64,000 bases of DNA from Ryuthela nishihirai (Eukaryota; Arthropoda; Arachnida; Araneae; Heptathelidae): assembly GCA_038380435.1 (NCBI GenBank), contig JAWZYU010000034.1, forward strand, positions 6,802,704 to 6,866,703, given 5' to 3'. Below, piece by piece: positions 60,401-61,669 of the stretch (position 1 is its first letter; each line of letters opens with the position of its first letter). Position numbers and translations under genes: made by a program. A model generated the notes under the pieces. The model saw only the letters and a program-made list of their open reading frames with translations, was not told the origin of the DNA and searched no databases.

Positions 60401-60836
60401 CATTGGGCATAAAAGCATTTTCACTGCTTTTAAAGCAGGAAATATGTACTAAATATTATTATTAGTCATGATAATTACAATCTGAAGGGAAAAAATGTGT
60501 AAAGAAATTGCAGCCTGATGTTAAATAGAGTTCATCTTTTACATAAATTTATATGCTAATAAAATAAACTGACTTTTGTGTGCATGCAAAAATGTCACTT
60601 ATGGTAACAAAGATTTGTGCTGACATTTGCAATTTAGAAACTTATATTAGGAAGCATTATTGTCTTATAAGCAAGGGCCTAAATTATAAATGAGTGCAAC
60701 AGTTGTATATATTATTTTCTCTATTTTTTTAACATGCCTAATAATTTTTATTGCAGCTGCGTTCTTCCGGTGAGGAGCGCATTCTTGTGATGGGTGCTAC
60801 AAACAGACCTCAAGAATTAGATGATGCTGCACTTAG
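6374..60836 (+). CDS. SPAST: Spastin, 10 internal exons, both ends missing
   Basis: Spastin is a hexameric meiotic-clade AAA ATPase that severs microtubules by pulling tubulin C-terminal tails through its pore. Its MIT domain recruits it to ESCRT-III at the midbody, endosomes and the ER. Ten exons are visible: 6374-6457, 11043-11282, 15717-15892, 22664-22817, 27757-27821, 32554-32628, 38031-38102, 42479-42554, 55958-56049 and 60757-60836. Every junction has GT-AG borders and matching codon phase, and the 1114 bp read without a stop. The order is MIT helix, linker, basic Ser/Pro-rich microtubule-binding region, then the AAA core with Walker A GPPGNGKT, pore loop KYVGEGE, Walker B IIFIDEVD and sensor-1 ATNRP. 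Katanin and fidgetin are relatives, but the [10 protein letters not shown] and [18 protein letters not shown] stretches fit spastin best. The first exon, arginine fingers, helical domain and C-terminus lie outside. Confidence 0.95.
6458..6536. other. Intron start before SINE-A
   Basis: Short unique intron sequence between a strong donor (GTAAGTT) and the first SINE of this intron. Confidence 0.5.
6537..6920 (+). mobile_element. SINE-A, diverged full-length copy
   Basis: Has the tRNA-like head (CTCAGTCAGTAATATGCCAG, then CAGGTTCAAATCCCAGCTGG), the body blocks and the CTCAGAGGTAAAACA tail. It is clearly older than the copy at 24737. A small extra segment near 6888-6898 duplicates part of the tail. 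No target-site duplication could be settled. Confidence 0.85.
7036..7215 (-). mobile_element. LINE 3'-end fragment, antisense
   Basis: The complement matches the last roughly 190 bp of the better LINE copy (about 49905-50095), including the GGTTGGACCTCYGTAGCC-like terminal motif near 7050-7070 and the coding remnant for KGRPRMWW near 7160-7190. It overlaps in LINE coordinates with the antisense copy at 8186-10866, so it is a separate insertion. Confidence 0.7.
7222..7450 (+). mobile_element. SINE-A, 5'-truncated, diverged
   Basis: Starts in the CATCGTGTGTCAGATGGGATG body block and runs to CTCAGAGGTAAAACAGTCC. A TTGAATATGC-like direct repeat flanks it (about 7214-7223 and 7461-7470), consistent with a target-site duplication, so truncation happened at insertion. 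Confidence 0.75.
7471..8185. other. Intron between repeats, nothing recognised
   Basis: About 700 bp without a repeat match inside the window. The base composition in 7471-7860 is less AT-rich than the surrounding intron, with TG/CA-rich text that could be an older transposon. I cannot assign it. Confidence 0.35.
8186..10866 (-). mobile_element. Decayed LINE, antisense to spastin
   Basis: Reading the minus strand gives, in order, the end of an APE-type endonuclease (near 10866-10680), the GSDH-type catalytic stretch (near 10440), the connector, reverse transcriptase blocks including [20 protein letters not shown] and [20 protein letters not shown], and the C-terminal region. It is collinear with the copy at 45837-50111 for almost its whole length but has many stops and frameshifts. 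The left end lacks the 3' tail. A SINE-B sits inside it at 9837-10050. The protein style (endonuclease plus RT, craniofacial-development-protein-2-like annotations in many genomes) suggests the RTE clade; this is inference. Confidence 0.82.
9837..10050 (-). mobile_element. SINE-B nested in LINE, with TSD
   Basis: tRNA-Ser/Leu-like SINE, antisense. On the minus strand it starts with CCATGGCCGAGTGGTTAACA, continues through a B-box-like GGTTCGAGTCCC, and ends in the GGCAAGCAGCTGCTTGAGGG tail. A perfect 13-bp direct repeat, AACTGATCCTTTA, flanks it at 9824-9836 and 10051-10063, and removing one copy restores the LINE. This shows it moved by retroposition after the LINE inserted. Confidence 0.9.
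10915..10948 (+). mobile_element. SINE-B tail fragment
   Basis: Only the AAGCAGCTGCTTGAGGGGGT tail remains, followed by a TTATTATTATT run. It lies about 100 bp upstream of the next spastin exon. Confidence 0.6.
11043..11282 (+). CDS. SPAST: Spastin exon: linker after MIT domain
   Basis: 240 bp, phase 1 in and out, preceded by a T-rich tract ending TTTTTTCTAG and followed by GTACAG. It encodes a polar, low-complexity linker rich in Asn, Ser and Pro, with a distinctive [16 protein letters not shown] stretch near residues 42-57. The spastin linker between MIT and the microtubule-binding region varies strongly among phyla, so the assignment rests on collinearity, phase agreement with both neighbours (the split codons give Glu and Val) and splice signals rather than homology. 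The exon is phase-symmetric, so skipping it would keep the frame. Confidence 0.85.
11283..11621. other. Intron, nothing recognised
   Basis: AT-rich intron following the donor at 11283; it ends in a G8 run that joins the head of the next SINE-A. Confidence 0.5.
11622..12003 (+). mobile_element. SINE-A, near full length
   Basis: Head with GTCTCAGTCGGTAGCATGCC and GGTTCGAGTCCCAGCTGG, complete body, and a CTCAAAGGTGAAACAACCCA tail. Moderately diverged from the youngest copies. Confidence 0.9.
12004..13509. other. AT-rich intron with TA microsatellite
   Basis: No exon seen. A TATATATATATATAT run lies near 12132-12171. Around 13145-13260 a CCCTCGATTTATACA-like stretch followed by a GTAAATCGAAACTG stretch resembles the ends of pogo/Tigger-type elements, but both ends cannot be defined. 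Confidence 0.4.
13510..15054 (-). mobile_element. Dead mariner element with nested SINE-B
   Basis: The ends are inverted repeats: CGAGGGGTATTCAAAAACTT at 13510 and, read on the minus strand, CTGAGCATATTCAAAAAGTT at 15054, each flanked by TA as mariner requires. On the minus strand transposase blocks follow in order: an HTH and linker part containing [19 protein letters not shown] (about 14560-14440), a [15 protein letters not shown] block (about 14190-14150), [10 protein letters not shown] (near 14000), and [15 protein letters not shown] (near 13830-13790). Stops and frameshifts break the frame. SINE-B at 14563-14765 splits the N-terminal part. Confidence 0.82.
14563..14765 (-). mobile_element. 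SINE-B nested in mariner
   Basis: Antisense copy: tail CCCCCTCAAACAGCTGCTTG at the left, tRNA-like head with the CACTCAGCAC complement at the right. It separates the first part of the mariner transposase from its HTH region, so it inserted after the mariner did. Confidence 0.85.
15055..15716. other. AT-rich intron before spastin exon
   Basis: No repeat recognised. The T-rich stretch CACTAATTTTTTTTACATTA followed by TTTCCCTCAG is a good polypyrimidine tract and acceptor for the exon at 15717. Confidence 0.5.
15717..15892 (+). CDS. SPAST: Spastin exon: basic linker/MTBD
   Basis: 176 bp, phase 1 in and phase 0 out. It encodes [20 protein letters not shown] and then a Ser/Pro/Thr/Arg-rich chain ending [11 protein letters not shown]. 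Many basic and Ser/Pro residues and no predicted globular fold suit the start of the microtubule-binding region that precedes the AAA domain. The donor is unusual: AAG followed by GTTTTTTT rather than GTRAGT, so it should depend on exonic or intronic enhancers. Retaining the intron would give a stop nine codons later. Skipping this exon would shift the frame. Confidence 0.9.
15893..16194. other. Intron, nothing recognised
   Basis: Begins with the weak donor GTTTTTTT. The last part (from about 16030) may include the 5' end of the Tc1-like relic, but no inverted repeat could be paired. Confidence 0.4.
16195..17015 (+). pseudogene. Second Tc1-like transposase relic
   Basis: Sense-strand remains of a Tc1-like transposase. 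An N-terminal block [20 protein letters not shown] lies near 16216-16275, a [14 protein letters not shown] catalytic block near 16580-16610, [16 protein letters not shown] near 16827-16875, and [18 protein letters not shown] near 16925-16978. Frame changes and stops separate them. It is a different lineage from the 346-1769 element. The terminal repeats were not found, so element borders are approximate. Confidence 0.78.
17022..17520. repeat. Direct repeats after Tc1 relic
   Basis: A segment with AATTTGGTATATAACATGAC near 17046 recurs in changed form (AATTTGCCATATAACATGCC) near 17444, each followed by a TTAGTTATTT stretch, giving a pair about 400 bp apart. An exact 18-bp tandem repeat, GACTGTGCAACAAGCCTG, lies at about 17125-17160. 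Confidence 0.6.
18946..19307 (+). mobile_element. SINE-A nested in LINE
   Basis: Diverged copy with head GGTGCAGTCGGTAGGCATCA, body and a CAGAGGTAAAATAACCCAAT tail. It interrupts the LINE connector region. Confidence 0.83.
19693..19930 (+). mobile_element. SINE-A, 5'-truncated, nested in LINE
   Basis: Starts in the CACAAAACTTCCCACCCTGC body block and ends at GATCCTTGTGACC without a tail. The LINE phrase AACCTATCATG occurs on both sides (near 19681 and 19936), consistent with a target-site duplication. Confidence 0.82.
20797..20888 (+). mobile_element. SINE-A head fragment
   Basis: Only the tRNA-like head and the first body block are present (GGTGACTCAGTAGCATACCA to TTGAGATTTATCTCCAC). The next 280 bp are unrelated. 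Confidence 0.8.
20889..21169. other. Unassigned segment between SINE-A pieces
   Basis: About 280 bp that match neither SINE-A nor another repeat in the window. It sits between two incomplete SINE-A pieces and could be an insertion or simply the spacer between two insertions. Confidence 0.35.
21170..21468 (+). mobile_element. SINE-A, diverged
   Basis: Starts near the end of the tRNA-like head (CAGCTGAACCAGCATTGAGA) and runs to CTCAGAGGTAAAACAACCCA, with several small deletions in the body. Confidence 0.83.
21469..22663. other. AT-rich intron
   Basis: Mostly unique AT-rich sequence, with a short AATAATAATAATAAT run near 21710. A SINE-B tail remnant (CCCCTCAAGCAGTTGC, then CAGAAGTCTGACAGGAGG) lies at about 22240-22279 in antisense. 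The TTTTTTTTCCCCAG at its end is a strong acceptor. Confidence 0.55.
22238..22280 (-). mobile_element. SINE-B tail remnant
   Basis: The tail only, antisense, with the tRNA-like head absent. Confidence 0.6.
22664..22817 (+). CDS. SPAST: Spastin exon: MTBD end and AAA entry
   Basis: 154 bp, phase 0 in, phase 1 out. It encodes the basic [20 protein letters not shown] followed by a helix and loop with [20 protein letters not shown] and GVAFEDI. In human the equivalent is [20 protein letters not shown] then KFDDI, the hydrophobic lead-in that packs onto the AAA core and precedes the AGQ motif. The last codon is split, and the next exon completes it as Ala. The acceptor tract is T8C4AG. Confidence 0.95.
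22818..23859. other. Intron with low-complexity tracts
   Basis: Contains a C10 run near 22891-22900, duplicated GTGCTTATTC phrases near 22905-22955, and a long low-complexity region of TTTTAATTAATTTTAAT words at about 23410-23560. A degenerate SINE-B piece (CTCAAGCTGCTTGCATG) may lie at 23672-23735 in antisense. Confidence 0.5.
23926..24252 (+). mobile_element. SINE-A nested in LINE, 5'-truncated
   Basis: Begins within CCCAGCTGGGTCAGCGTTGA at the edge of the head and ends with AACAACCCAACCAACCCAAC. Close to the family consensus, so fairly young. Confidence 0.88.
24737..25127 (+). mobile_element. SINE-A, full length, young, perfect TSD
   Basis: The best complete copy. The tRNA-like head has A-box-like TGGCTCAGTCGGTAGCACG, anticodon-loop-like CTCGTAA, and B-box-like GGTTCGAGTCCC. 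The body and the CTCAGAGGTAAAACAACCCA tail are intact and end in AACCC repeats. A perfect 14-bp target-site duplication, CTAGAGAGTTGAAA, lies at 24723-24736 and 25128-25141. I use it as the reference for the family. The CGT triplet in the loop suggests a Thr or, by one change, elongator Met tRNA origin. Confidence 0.95.
25855..26235 (+). mobile_element. SINE-A, near full length, with TSD
   Basis: Full head, body and tail. A 12-bp target-site duplication, AAGCTTCAAAAT, flanks it at 25843-25854 and 26236-26247. It lies within the sequence that splits the sense LINE. Confidence 0.93.
26278..26545. repeat. SINE-C inverted pair (hairpin)
   Basis: Left arm about 26280-26390, right arm about 26425-26535. 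From ACTAAGTAATTACCACTTTT inward the arms are inverted complements with few differences, each carrying the CAAGACAATTTTTCCTCT block and part of a tRNA-like region. The right-hand copy keeps AGCTCAGTGGTCCAGAGCAC, an anticodon-arm-like CCTGACATGTTATCAGG and B-box-like GGGTTCATATCCC. The centre holds ATCAATTAGAGGAGATCTTG. Confidence 0.85.
26400..27000 (+). repeat. Tandem SINE-C units with SINE-B inside
   Basis: Two consecutive units in + orientation. The first tRNA-like head is at 26408-26480 and the second at 26835-26905. Both are followed by the CTCAAGTGGTAATTACTTA-type region and an AAAAAGTCGAGTTTATTCAA-type boundary (26545-26580 and 26965-26995). The inter-unit part with ATTTATCTGC and GGCTAGATTGCCTGAACAG matches the unit at 54961-55280 in reverse, showing a real roughly 320-bp unit. 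A SINE-B tail at 26628-26712 is inserted in it. Confidence 0.75.
26628..26712 (+). mobile_element. SINE-B 3' part inside SINE-C unit
   Basis: Sense, 5'-truncated: from CTCAGATCTTCTACTGTGGC to GGCAAGCAGCTGCTTGAGGG. GGCTA occurs on both sides (26624 and 26734 areas), a possible short target-site duplication. Confidence 0.78.
27095..27425 (+). mobile_element. LINE 3' part, resumption of split copy
   Basis: Matches the last roughly 360 bp of the 45837-50111 LINE (from the CGCAGTATCTTGGGCATTAG equivalent to the ATGGCTGCTTGAAGA end). It continues the LINE that was interrupted at about 25480. Confidence 0.75.
27757..27821 (+). CDS. SPAST: Spastin exon: AAA core start
   Basis: 65 bp, phase 1 in, phase 0 out, between ATAAAG and GTAAGT. 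It encodes [20 protein letters not shown] and then PE, matching human [20 protein letters not shown] and PE nearly residue for residue. This helix leads into the nucleotide-binding pocket; the AGQ motif forms part of the adenine-side pocket. The acceptor has only a short pyrimidine run. Confidence 0.96.
28077..28155 (+). mobile_element. Small LINE endonuclease fragment
   Basis: GGTTGCAAGAGACCAAATGG and the following 60 bp match the LINE at about 46685-46760 (LGLQETRW region). It is isolated; flanking LINE sequence is absent. Confidence 0.65.
28156..30503. other. Intron, 2.3 kb, nothing recognised
   Basis: Several short open frames occur here (for example 28554-28865 and 29441-29692), but none has a recognisable motif, good start context or flanking splice sites in phase with spastin. 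A stretch at 30090-30200 with GGATTGGATAGGTACTAATG resembles the repeats at 38870-38980 and 39180-39300. Confidence 0.4.
30504..30892 (-). mobile_element. SINE-A, antisense
   Basis: One of only two antisense copies. It reads tail first (GTTGGGTTGGATTGTTTTAC, then CTCTGAGTGCCAC) and ends at the head (GAGTCACTCCTGCCCCC). Moderately diverged. Confidence 0.88.
30945..31190 (+). mobile_element. SINE-A, old, 5'-truncated
   Basis: Begins near GGGTATACTGATTAGCTTGG and ends near GCACTCAGAAGTAAACCAAC. Strongly diverged but in the right order. Confidence 0.72.
31191..31934. other. AT-rich intron, nothing recognised
   Basis: No repeat, RNA or exon recognised. Confidence 0.45.
31935..32124 (-). mobile_element. 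SINE-B, old, antisense
   Basis: Runs from CCAAGCAGCTGCTTTCCACA through CTGAAATCCAGGTCTCTTTG to the end of the tRNA-like head, TTGACCACTCATTTGAG. Diverged. Confidence 0.72.
32125..32235 (+). mobile_element. SINE-A tail remnant
   Basis: Only the GGGGTCTTTATGGCCTAGCC to CAGAAGTATCACAATCC part remains, directly after the SINE-B. Confidence 0.65.
32554..32628 (+). CDS. SPAST: Spastin exon: Walker A
   Basis: 75 bp, phase 0 in and out, 25 codons beginning [20 protein letters not shown] and ending [13 protein letters not shown] is the P-loop that binds ATP phosphates; its Lys corresponds to human K388, whose mutation traps spastin on microtubules. The human counterpart is [20 protein letters not shown] and GKTML. 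The acceptor is ATATTTCAG and the donor GTAAGA. As a phase-symmetric exon it could be skipped in frame, but that would remove the P-loop. Confidence 0.97.
32920..33330. repeat. Tandem repeat, about 130-bp unit
   Basis: Three units carry, in order, GGCCATCTACTA-type, TTTCAGAC/AATT-type, CCTAAAAGAGGAGG-type, a G-run and ATGCCAAATGAAAACTTGC-type blocks. The last block recurs near 33026, 33158 and 33281. Gross organisation resembles the 150-bp arrays at 1800-2755 and 61670-62340. Confidence 0.65.
33315..33843. repeat. Perfect 36-bp inverted repeat
   Basis: 33315-33350 and 33808-33843 are exact inverted complements, with TAAAGCATCTCTTTGCATTT at the core. They lie 457 bp apart. They may be the ends of an inserted element or an inversion scar. 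The enclosed sequence includes a tandem GCATCCAGAAACATTTTTGC-type repeat near 33717-33780. Confidence 0.85.
33851..34809. other. AT-rich intron, nothing recognised
   Basis: No exon or repeat recognised. Confidence 0.45.
34810..34990 (+). mobile_element. LINE fragment, endonuclease-RT junction
   Basis: ATTGGGGAGCTGAAATTGGT to ACCATTTTAAACAGGC matches the LINE at about 47520-47750, with one internal deletion. Confidence 0.7.
34991..35150 (+). mobile_element. SINE-B, sense
   Basis: Head GTGGCCAATTGGTTAGCACT, GGCTACTGATCAAAGGGACC, and tail CTCCTGTCAGACCTCTG. The 3' end is lost at the join with the next element. Confidence 0.8.
35208..35397. mobile_element. hAT-type MITE with 8-bp TSD
   Basis: 190-bp non-autonomous element. 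Inverted ends are CAGTGGTTTTCAACCTTTTA and the complement of CATTGAGAACCCCTG, typical of hAT elements. A perfect 8-bp target-site duplication, CTCTAGAG, lies at 35200-35207 and 35398-35405, the length hAT transposases make. It encodes nothing. Confidence 0.9.
35406..36403. other. AT-rich intron, nothing recognised
   Basis: Contains a local repeat of ATTATTCATAATTTTTACC words near 35890-35935, otherwise nothing recognised. Confidence 0.45.
36404..37007. mobile_element. Possible DNA-transposon remnant
   Basis: The left edge TAAACTGATCATATATCC and the complement of the right edge GGATGTCTGATCACCCTA look like inverted ends of one DNA transposon, about 600 bp apart. No transposase or clear target-site duplication was found. 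Confidence 0.4.
37186..37563. mobile_element. hAT-like non-autonomous element
   Basis: Inverted ends CAGAGCCAGACTT and CAGGGCCGGACTT (the second on the complement) are about 380 bp apart. Inside, GGCCTCTTAAACTTGTCATA and GGTCTCTTAAATTTGACATA form a short tandem repeat. The flanks resemble each other only weakly, so the target-site duplication has decayed or the border is off. Confidence 0.6.
37645..37835. repeat. Tandem pair with pogo-like ends
   Basis: ATATACTCTCAATTATCC occurs near 37645 and 37763, each followed by GGTAGGATAATGAAAAAATA and GTAATCTGCAATTC. The repeated word resembles Tigger/pogo-type inverted ends. The second copy is shortened. Confidence 0.55.
38031..38102 (+). CDS. SPAST: Spastin exon: core helix and pore loop 1
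   Basis: 72 bp, phase 0 in and out, 24 codons beginning [20 protein letters not shown] and ending TSKY. Human reads [20 protein letters not shown] and TSKY. The final Lys-Tyr begins pore loop 1 (human Y415 region), which grips the tubulin tail; the loop is completed by VGEGE from the next exon. Borders are CCATAG and GTAAGT. Confidence 0.97.
38103..38570. other. Intron, nothing recognised
   Basis: AT-rich intron following the donor; no repeat recognised. Confidence 0.45.
38571..39330. repeat. Two or three diverged 300-bp units
   Basis: An AAATTCTTTT stretch, GATAGGTATTGATGAAATATTG, TTTGCACTTCCTAAATCTC, and AAAAGCTATAAT occur in order at about 38875-38960 and again, modified, at 39188-39265. 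A related piece is at 30120-30180. The unit is close to 310 bp. Confidence 0.55.
39083..39125. repeat. Short near-perfect palindrome
   Basis: ACATATAAGGCTAACTAAGC/T, a GT centre, and AGCTTAGTTAGCTTATATGT form a 20-bp stem with one bulged G. The same words (TAAGCTAACTAAGCTACAGC) occur at the left end of the hAT-like element at 37203, so this may be a fold-back of that end. Confidence 0.75.
39885..40060 (+). mobile_element. SINE-B, sense
   Basis: Has the tRNA-like region (TTGACTACTGATCAAAGGGA, then CTGGGTTCGAGCCCCAGG) and the middle part, but the tail is shortened to CCTCATTCAAGGGGTATTTA. Confidence 0.83.
40215..40311. repeat. Twin perfect hairpins, 21-bp arms
   Basis: Hairpin 1: arms 40215-40235 and 40241-40261 are exact inverted complements around CCCTG. 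Hairpin 2: arms 40265-40285 and 40291-40311 are exact inverted complements around TACTG. A 3-bp ATT separates them. The two stems are unrelated in sequence but identical in geometry. In hairpin 1 the loop's outer C and G could also pair. No promoter, exon or known RNA family was recognised around them. Confidence 0.92.
40410..40590 (-). mobile_element. SINE-B, antisense
   Basis: From CCTTTCAGGCAGCTGCTTGC through CTTACCTGGGGCTCAAACCT to AGTAGCCAAG, with the last part of the tRNA-like head lost. Confidence 0.82.
40591..40862. other. Intron, nothing recognised
   Basis: Short AT-rich spacer. Confidence 0.45.
40863..41238 (+). mobile_element. SINE-A, near full length, diverged
   Basis: Head GGTGGCTCAGTCGGTAACAT, body and a CCATTCAGAGGTAAAAAAAA tail in which the AACCC repeats have become an A-run. 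Confidence 0.87.
41460..41575. repeat. Repeat copy upstream of exon 42479
   Basis: GCCATTGCTGAAATTTTCAA to TATTGAATAATTA recurs, with substitutions, at 42668-42760 in the same orientation, about 1.2 kb away. The two copies bracket the spastin exon at 42479. Confidence 0.65.
41997..42127. mobile_element. piggyBac-type MITE
   Basis: 131-bp element. The inverted ends CCCTTTCAGTACC and CCCTTTCTTTACC (on the complement) are flanked directly by TTAA on both sides (41993-41996 and 42128-42131), which is the piggyBac target site. It has no coding capacity. A decayed relative without a clear left end lies at about 57120-57228. Confidence 0.85.
42479..42554 (+). CDS. SPAST: Spastin exon: pore loop 1 and Walker B start
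   Basis: 76 bp, phase 0 in, phase 1 out. It encodes [20 protein letters not shown] and SIIFI. Human reads [20 protein letters not shown] and SIIFI, so only one residue differs. VGEGE completes pore loop 1; IIFI begins the Walker B strand, whose DE pair comes from the next exon through a split Asp codon. Borders are TTTTTAG and GTAAGT. Confidence 0.97.
42555..43560. other. Start of the 13.4-kb intron
   Basis: AT-rich sequence with the second copy of the direct repeat at 42668-42760. Nothing else is recognised apart from A- and T-runs. Confidence 0.45.
43600..44230. repeat. Diverged tandem repeat, about 235-bp unit
   Basis: Two clear and one partial unit share the order TTTGCTTC..ATCCAA, CATTTTCAGAAAATG, AATAAAA-rich part, ATAACCTAATG, CAACAACTTTTAAGCTGGCC, CTAGCATAACTTGGAAA. 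Block spacing between 43640 and 43868 gives about 230 bp. Confidence 0.6.
46535..46696 (+). repeat. In-frame 81-bp tandem duplication in LINE
   Basis: 46535-46615 and 46616-46696 are near-identical (ACTCTGCACAGAGCTTTTTC through CTCGGCTTGCAAGAG), so the endonuclease would carry a repeated 27-residue segment starting [15 protein letters not shown]. Frame is kept. The first copy has more changes in its middle (TATCATTATTATT versus CCACCGTTATAATT). Confidence 0.93.
47041..47320. repeat. Local rearrangement of short direct and inverted repeats
   Basis: The antisense LINE copy shows an uninterrupted phrase GACTCTGACCTTTGGGAGGG and then TGATAGGCCCTTTTGG. Here the two halves are separated by about 240 bp built from GGACTCCCCAAACCAATACC (twice, sense), its complement GGGTATTGGTTTGGGGAG-like words (several), ACCTGTATGGTATAGGG (twice) and GGAGTAATAGGCCCTTTTGG (twice). 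All of it looks locally templated. Confidence 0.8.
48741..49092 (-). mobile_element. SINE-A nested in LINE, young, perfect TSD
   Basis: Antisense copy close to consensus, flanked by a perfect 14-bp duplication, TAGTTAACATAATG (48727-48740 and 49093-49106). It is 5'-truncated inside the tRNA-like head (its last bases are the complement of AGGCTCGTAATCTG). It interrupts the LINE reverse transcriptase just before the YADD region, making it the innermost of three nested elements. Confidence 0.95.
50488..51544. other. Intron, nothing recognised
   Basis: AT-rich, with no repeat or exon recognised. Short open frames (for example 50635-50841) have no supporting features. Confidence 0.45.
52500..53112 (-). 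pseudogene. Penelope-like C-terminal region, antisense copy
   Basis: Minus-strand remains containing [20 protein letters not shown] (near 53020-52960), [14 protein letters not shown] (near 52765-52730), and [18 protein letters not shown] (near 52710-52660). The last block has the GIY-X10-YIG spacing in a degenerate form. Stops and frame changes are present. Identification depends on the combined order and on the same order in the plus-strand copy. Confidence 0.6.
53150..53775 (+). pseudogene. Penelope-like C-terminal region, sense copy
   Basis: Counterpart of the antisense copy. [19 protein letters not shown] (near 53410-53465) is followed by [18 protein letters not shown] (near 53473-53525), where GLY and IFL stand at the GIY-YIG positions. 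Several stops follow. It is interrupted at 53782 by a SINE-A. Confidence 0.62.
53782..54088 (+). mobile_element. SINE-A in Penelope-like copy, with TSD
   Basis: 5'-truncated (starts at TATCTTCGTAAAATTCCCTG) and flanked by a perfect 12-bp duplication, CCCCCAGCTTGG (53770-53781 and 54089-54100). It is close to consensus, hence younger than the host element. Confidence 0.93.
54373..54960. other. Intron, mostly unique
   Basis: Near 54391-54420, CAGCCATGGGATCCAACCAG resembles the complement of the LINE 3' end (compare 60958-60992), a possible tiny remnant. Nothing else recognised. Confidence 0.4.
54961..55475 (-). repeat. Tandem SINE-C units, antisense
   Basis: One complete unit (54961 to about 55280) and the start of a second (55281 to about 55475). 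Each begins with AAACTCGACT..TTAGTA/GATACACTAAGTAATTACCACT, continues through CAAAATTTTAGAGGAAAAATTG-like text and a tRNA-like region on the minus strand (heads at about 55050-55120 and 55370-55435). The complete unit also holds the AGGCACTGTTCAGGCAATCT and TATTACAAGTATACAGTTGA blocks. Period about 320 bp. Confidence 0.82.
55630..55722 (+). mobile_element. Old SINE-C-like tRNA-derived piece
   Basis: GATAGCTCAATGGGCAGAGC, a CTGACATTGTCATCAG arm and ACCCAGCTTAAGACAATTTT match the SINE-C head and its following block. The rest is absent. Confidence 0.65.
55958..56049 (+). CDS. SPAST: Spastin exon: Walker B and pore loop 2
   Basis: 92 bp, phase 1 in, phase 0 out. After the split Asp it encodes [20 protein letters not shown] and [10 protein letters not shown]. 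Walker B DE is complete, with the Glu matching human E442. [11 protein letters not shown] covers the second pore loop and central helix, including the Arg pair equivalent to human R459/R460. Human C448 is Asn here, a position that varies among species. Borders are TTTTTGTAG and GTAAGT. Confidence 0.97.
56178..56900. repeat. Tandem duplication holding SINE-D, split by SINE-B
   Basis: Copy 1 (about 56178-56340) and copy 2 (about 56530-56900) share CATAATCTTTCTTTAAA-type, AAGTGTAAATTGTCC-type, tRNA-like and TTTTTCACACTTG-type blocks in the same order. The tRNA-like head (SINE-D) in copy 1 reads TAGCTCAAATGGTAGAGCAG and CAAGTTCGAGTCC. In copy 2 the SINE-B at 56570-56765 lies between the first and second blocks, so it arrived after the duplication. 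Confidence 0.7.
56570..56765 (-). mobile_element. SINE-B, antisense
   Basis: Good copy: tail CCTCAAGCAGCTGCTTGCCA to head ACCACCCGGCCATGG. Nested in the second copy of the 56178-56900 duplication. Confidence 0.88.
57011..57091. mobile_element. 81-bp palindromic MITE
   Basis: Arms 57011-57042 and 57060-57091 are 32-bp inverted complements with one mismatch, around a 17-bp AT-rich spacer. CATATCAGAATAATATGACC is the core. TA-rich flanks fit a Tc1/mariner-derived hairpin MITE. Confidence 0.85.
57120..57228. mobile_element. Decayed piggyBac-type MITE relative
   Basis: GATGGACTCATCC..GGTGCTATTTC and TTTGGGTCATTAGGGCATTAAAGGGTTAA match the second half of the 41997-42127 MITE. The left end is unrecognisable. 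Confidence 0.55.
57229..58023. other. AT-rich intron, nothing recognised
   Basis: T-rich tracts at 57676-57732 (TTTTTTTTCCCC, TTTCTTTTTTTATTCC) look like acceptor tracts, but no exon in phase follows. Confidence 0.45.
58024..58378 (+). mobile_element. SINE-A, old, near full length
   Basis: Head GAAGGTTGCCTCAGTCAGCA, degenerate B-box, body with several deletions, and GCCACTCAGAGGTAATACAA tail. Confidence 0.82.
58379..59154. other. Intron, nothing recognised
   Basis: No repeat or exon recognised. Confidence 0.45.
59155..59370 (-). mobile_element. SINE-B, old, antisense
   Basis: CCTCATGCGGCTGCTTGCCA tail, CATTTATCCAGATCTCAAAC for the B-box region, and CAATCAGCCACTGGG head. Diverged. Confidence 0.75.
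59371..60000. other. AT-rich intron, nothing recognised
   Basis: No repeat or exon recognised. Confidence 0.45.
60001..60215 (+). mobile_element. SINE-B, sense
   Basis: Head ATCCTGATGGTTAAGTGGAA, GGCTACTGATCAAAGGGATT, degenerate B-box GGATTCAAGCCC, and tail GGCAAACAGCTGTTTGAGGG. Confidence 0.83.
60216..60756. other. AT-rich intron before last visible exon
   Basis: No repeat recognised. The TAATTTTTATTGCAG end provides the acceptor. Confidence 0.5.
60757..60836 (+). CDS. SPAST: Spastin exon: sensor 1, last visible exon
   Basis: 80 bp, phase 0 in, phase 2 out. It encodes [20 protein letters not shown] and LDDAAL plus two bases of an Arg codon. Human reads [20 protein letters not shown] then LRR. 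ATNRP carries the sensor-1 Asn. The split Arg sits at the place of the first arginine finger (human R498), so both fingers depend on the next exon, which I could not find before the window ends. The donor is GTAAAT. Confidence 0.96.
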
Positions 60837-60947
60837 GTAAATGTTTTTTTGTTTTTGTTATATGAATATTTTTTATATTAATAAGAAGGTGTATATTAAA
60901 TTATAGAATACAATTTTTATCTTTTTGAAAAATATGAGAATTATATC
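60837..60947. other. Intron start after last visible exon
   Basis: AT-rich donor-side sequence. No further spastin exon was found in 60837-64000. Confidence 0.5.
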
Positions 60948-61040
60948 ATCCTCACGCAGCCATGGGCTACGGAGGTCCAACCAGATCATGCAATTTAGTT
61001 CTTCAAGCATAATTGCCCTGAGCTGCATCAACATTCATTA
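60948..61040 (-). mobile_element. LINE 3'-end fragment, antisense
   Basis: CAGCCATGGGCTACGGAGGT and CCAACCAGATCATGCAATTT are the complement of the LINE 3' end at 50050-50095. It is 5'-truncated, as usual for LINE copies. Confidence 0.8.
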
Positions 61041-61297
61041 CAAAAAAAGCTATTCTCTGTTTTTATACTGCTGTTATTTAAGAAGTGTGTTTCAAAATGA
61101 AAGTTGAAGTGTGATTTAAGTTGATTAACAGATTAAAAATTGCTTAAATATTGTTATGTTCCCCGTGGTTTAGAAAGTAAATTTTGATATCAGTGAATTG
61201 TGAGCACAATTTTTTTGATAAAGTGAAGGCAAATGATGAGAAACAAAATCATATACCTACCTATATATATTGTCATTAAAAAAAATAATATAATATA

Positions 61298-61490
61298 AAT
61301 ACTTCCTCAAGCAACTGCTGCCACAGAGGTCTGACAGGAGCCTGTCAATTTATATGCCATAGTAGAAGGTCTGTGAGGATGGCAGGACCTCAGCAGAAAA
61401 ACAACACACACATCCATGCCTTACCCGGGGCTCGAACCCAGGTCCCTTAGATCAGTAGCCAAGTGACTAACCACTCAGTCTTGGGATTGT
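61298..61490 (-). mobile_element. SINE-B, antisense
   Basis: Good copy with CCTCAAGCAACTGCTGCCAC tail, CTTACCCGGGGCTCGAACCC B-box region and CTAACCACTCAGTC head. Confidence 0.88.
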
Positions 61491-61669
61491 CATTATAAGT
61501 GAGTAATTCACTGTATTGGAATTTGTTTTAACTGAGAGGAAAAACATTGAGTATGTAAGCCAGGACTGTTCATTTTATTGCACTATAGTTAGAAATTCCT
61601 TATAACCAGGATCATTAGGATCATTATTGAAGGTTAGTCAGAGAGTAAGTTTACAATGCTTATGTTTTG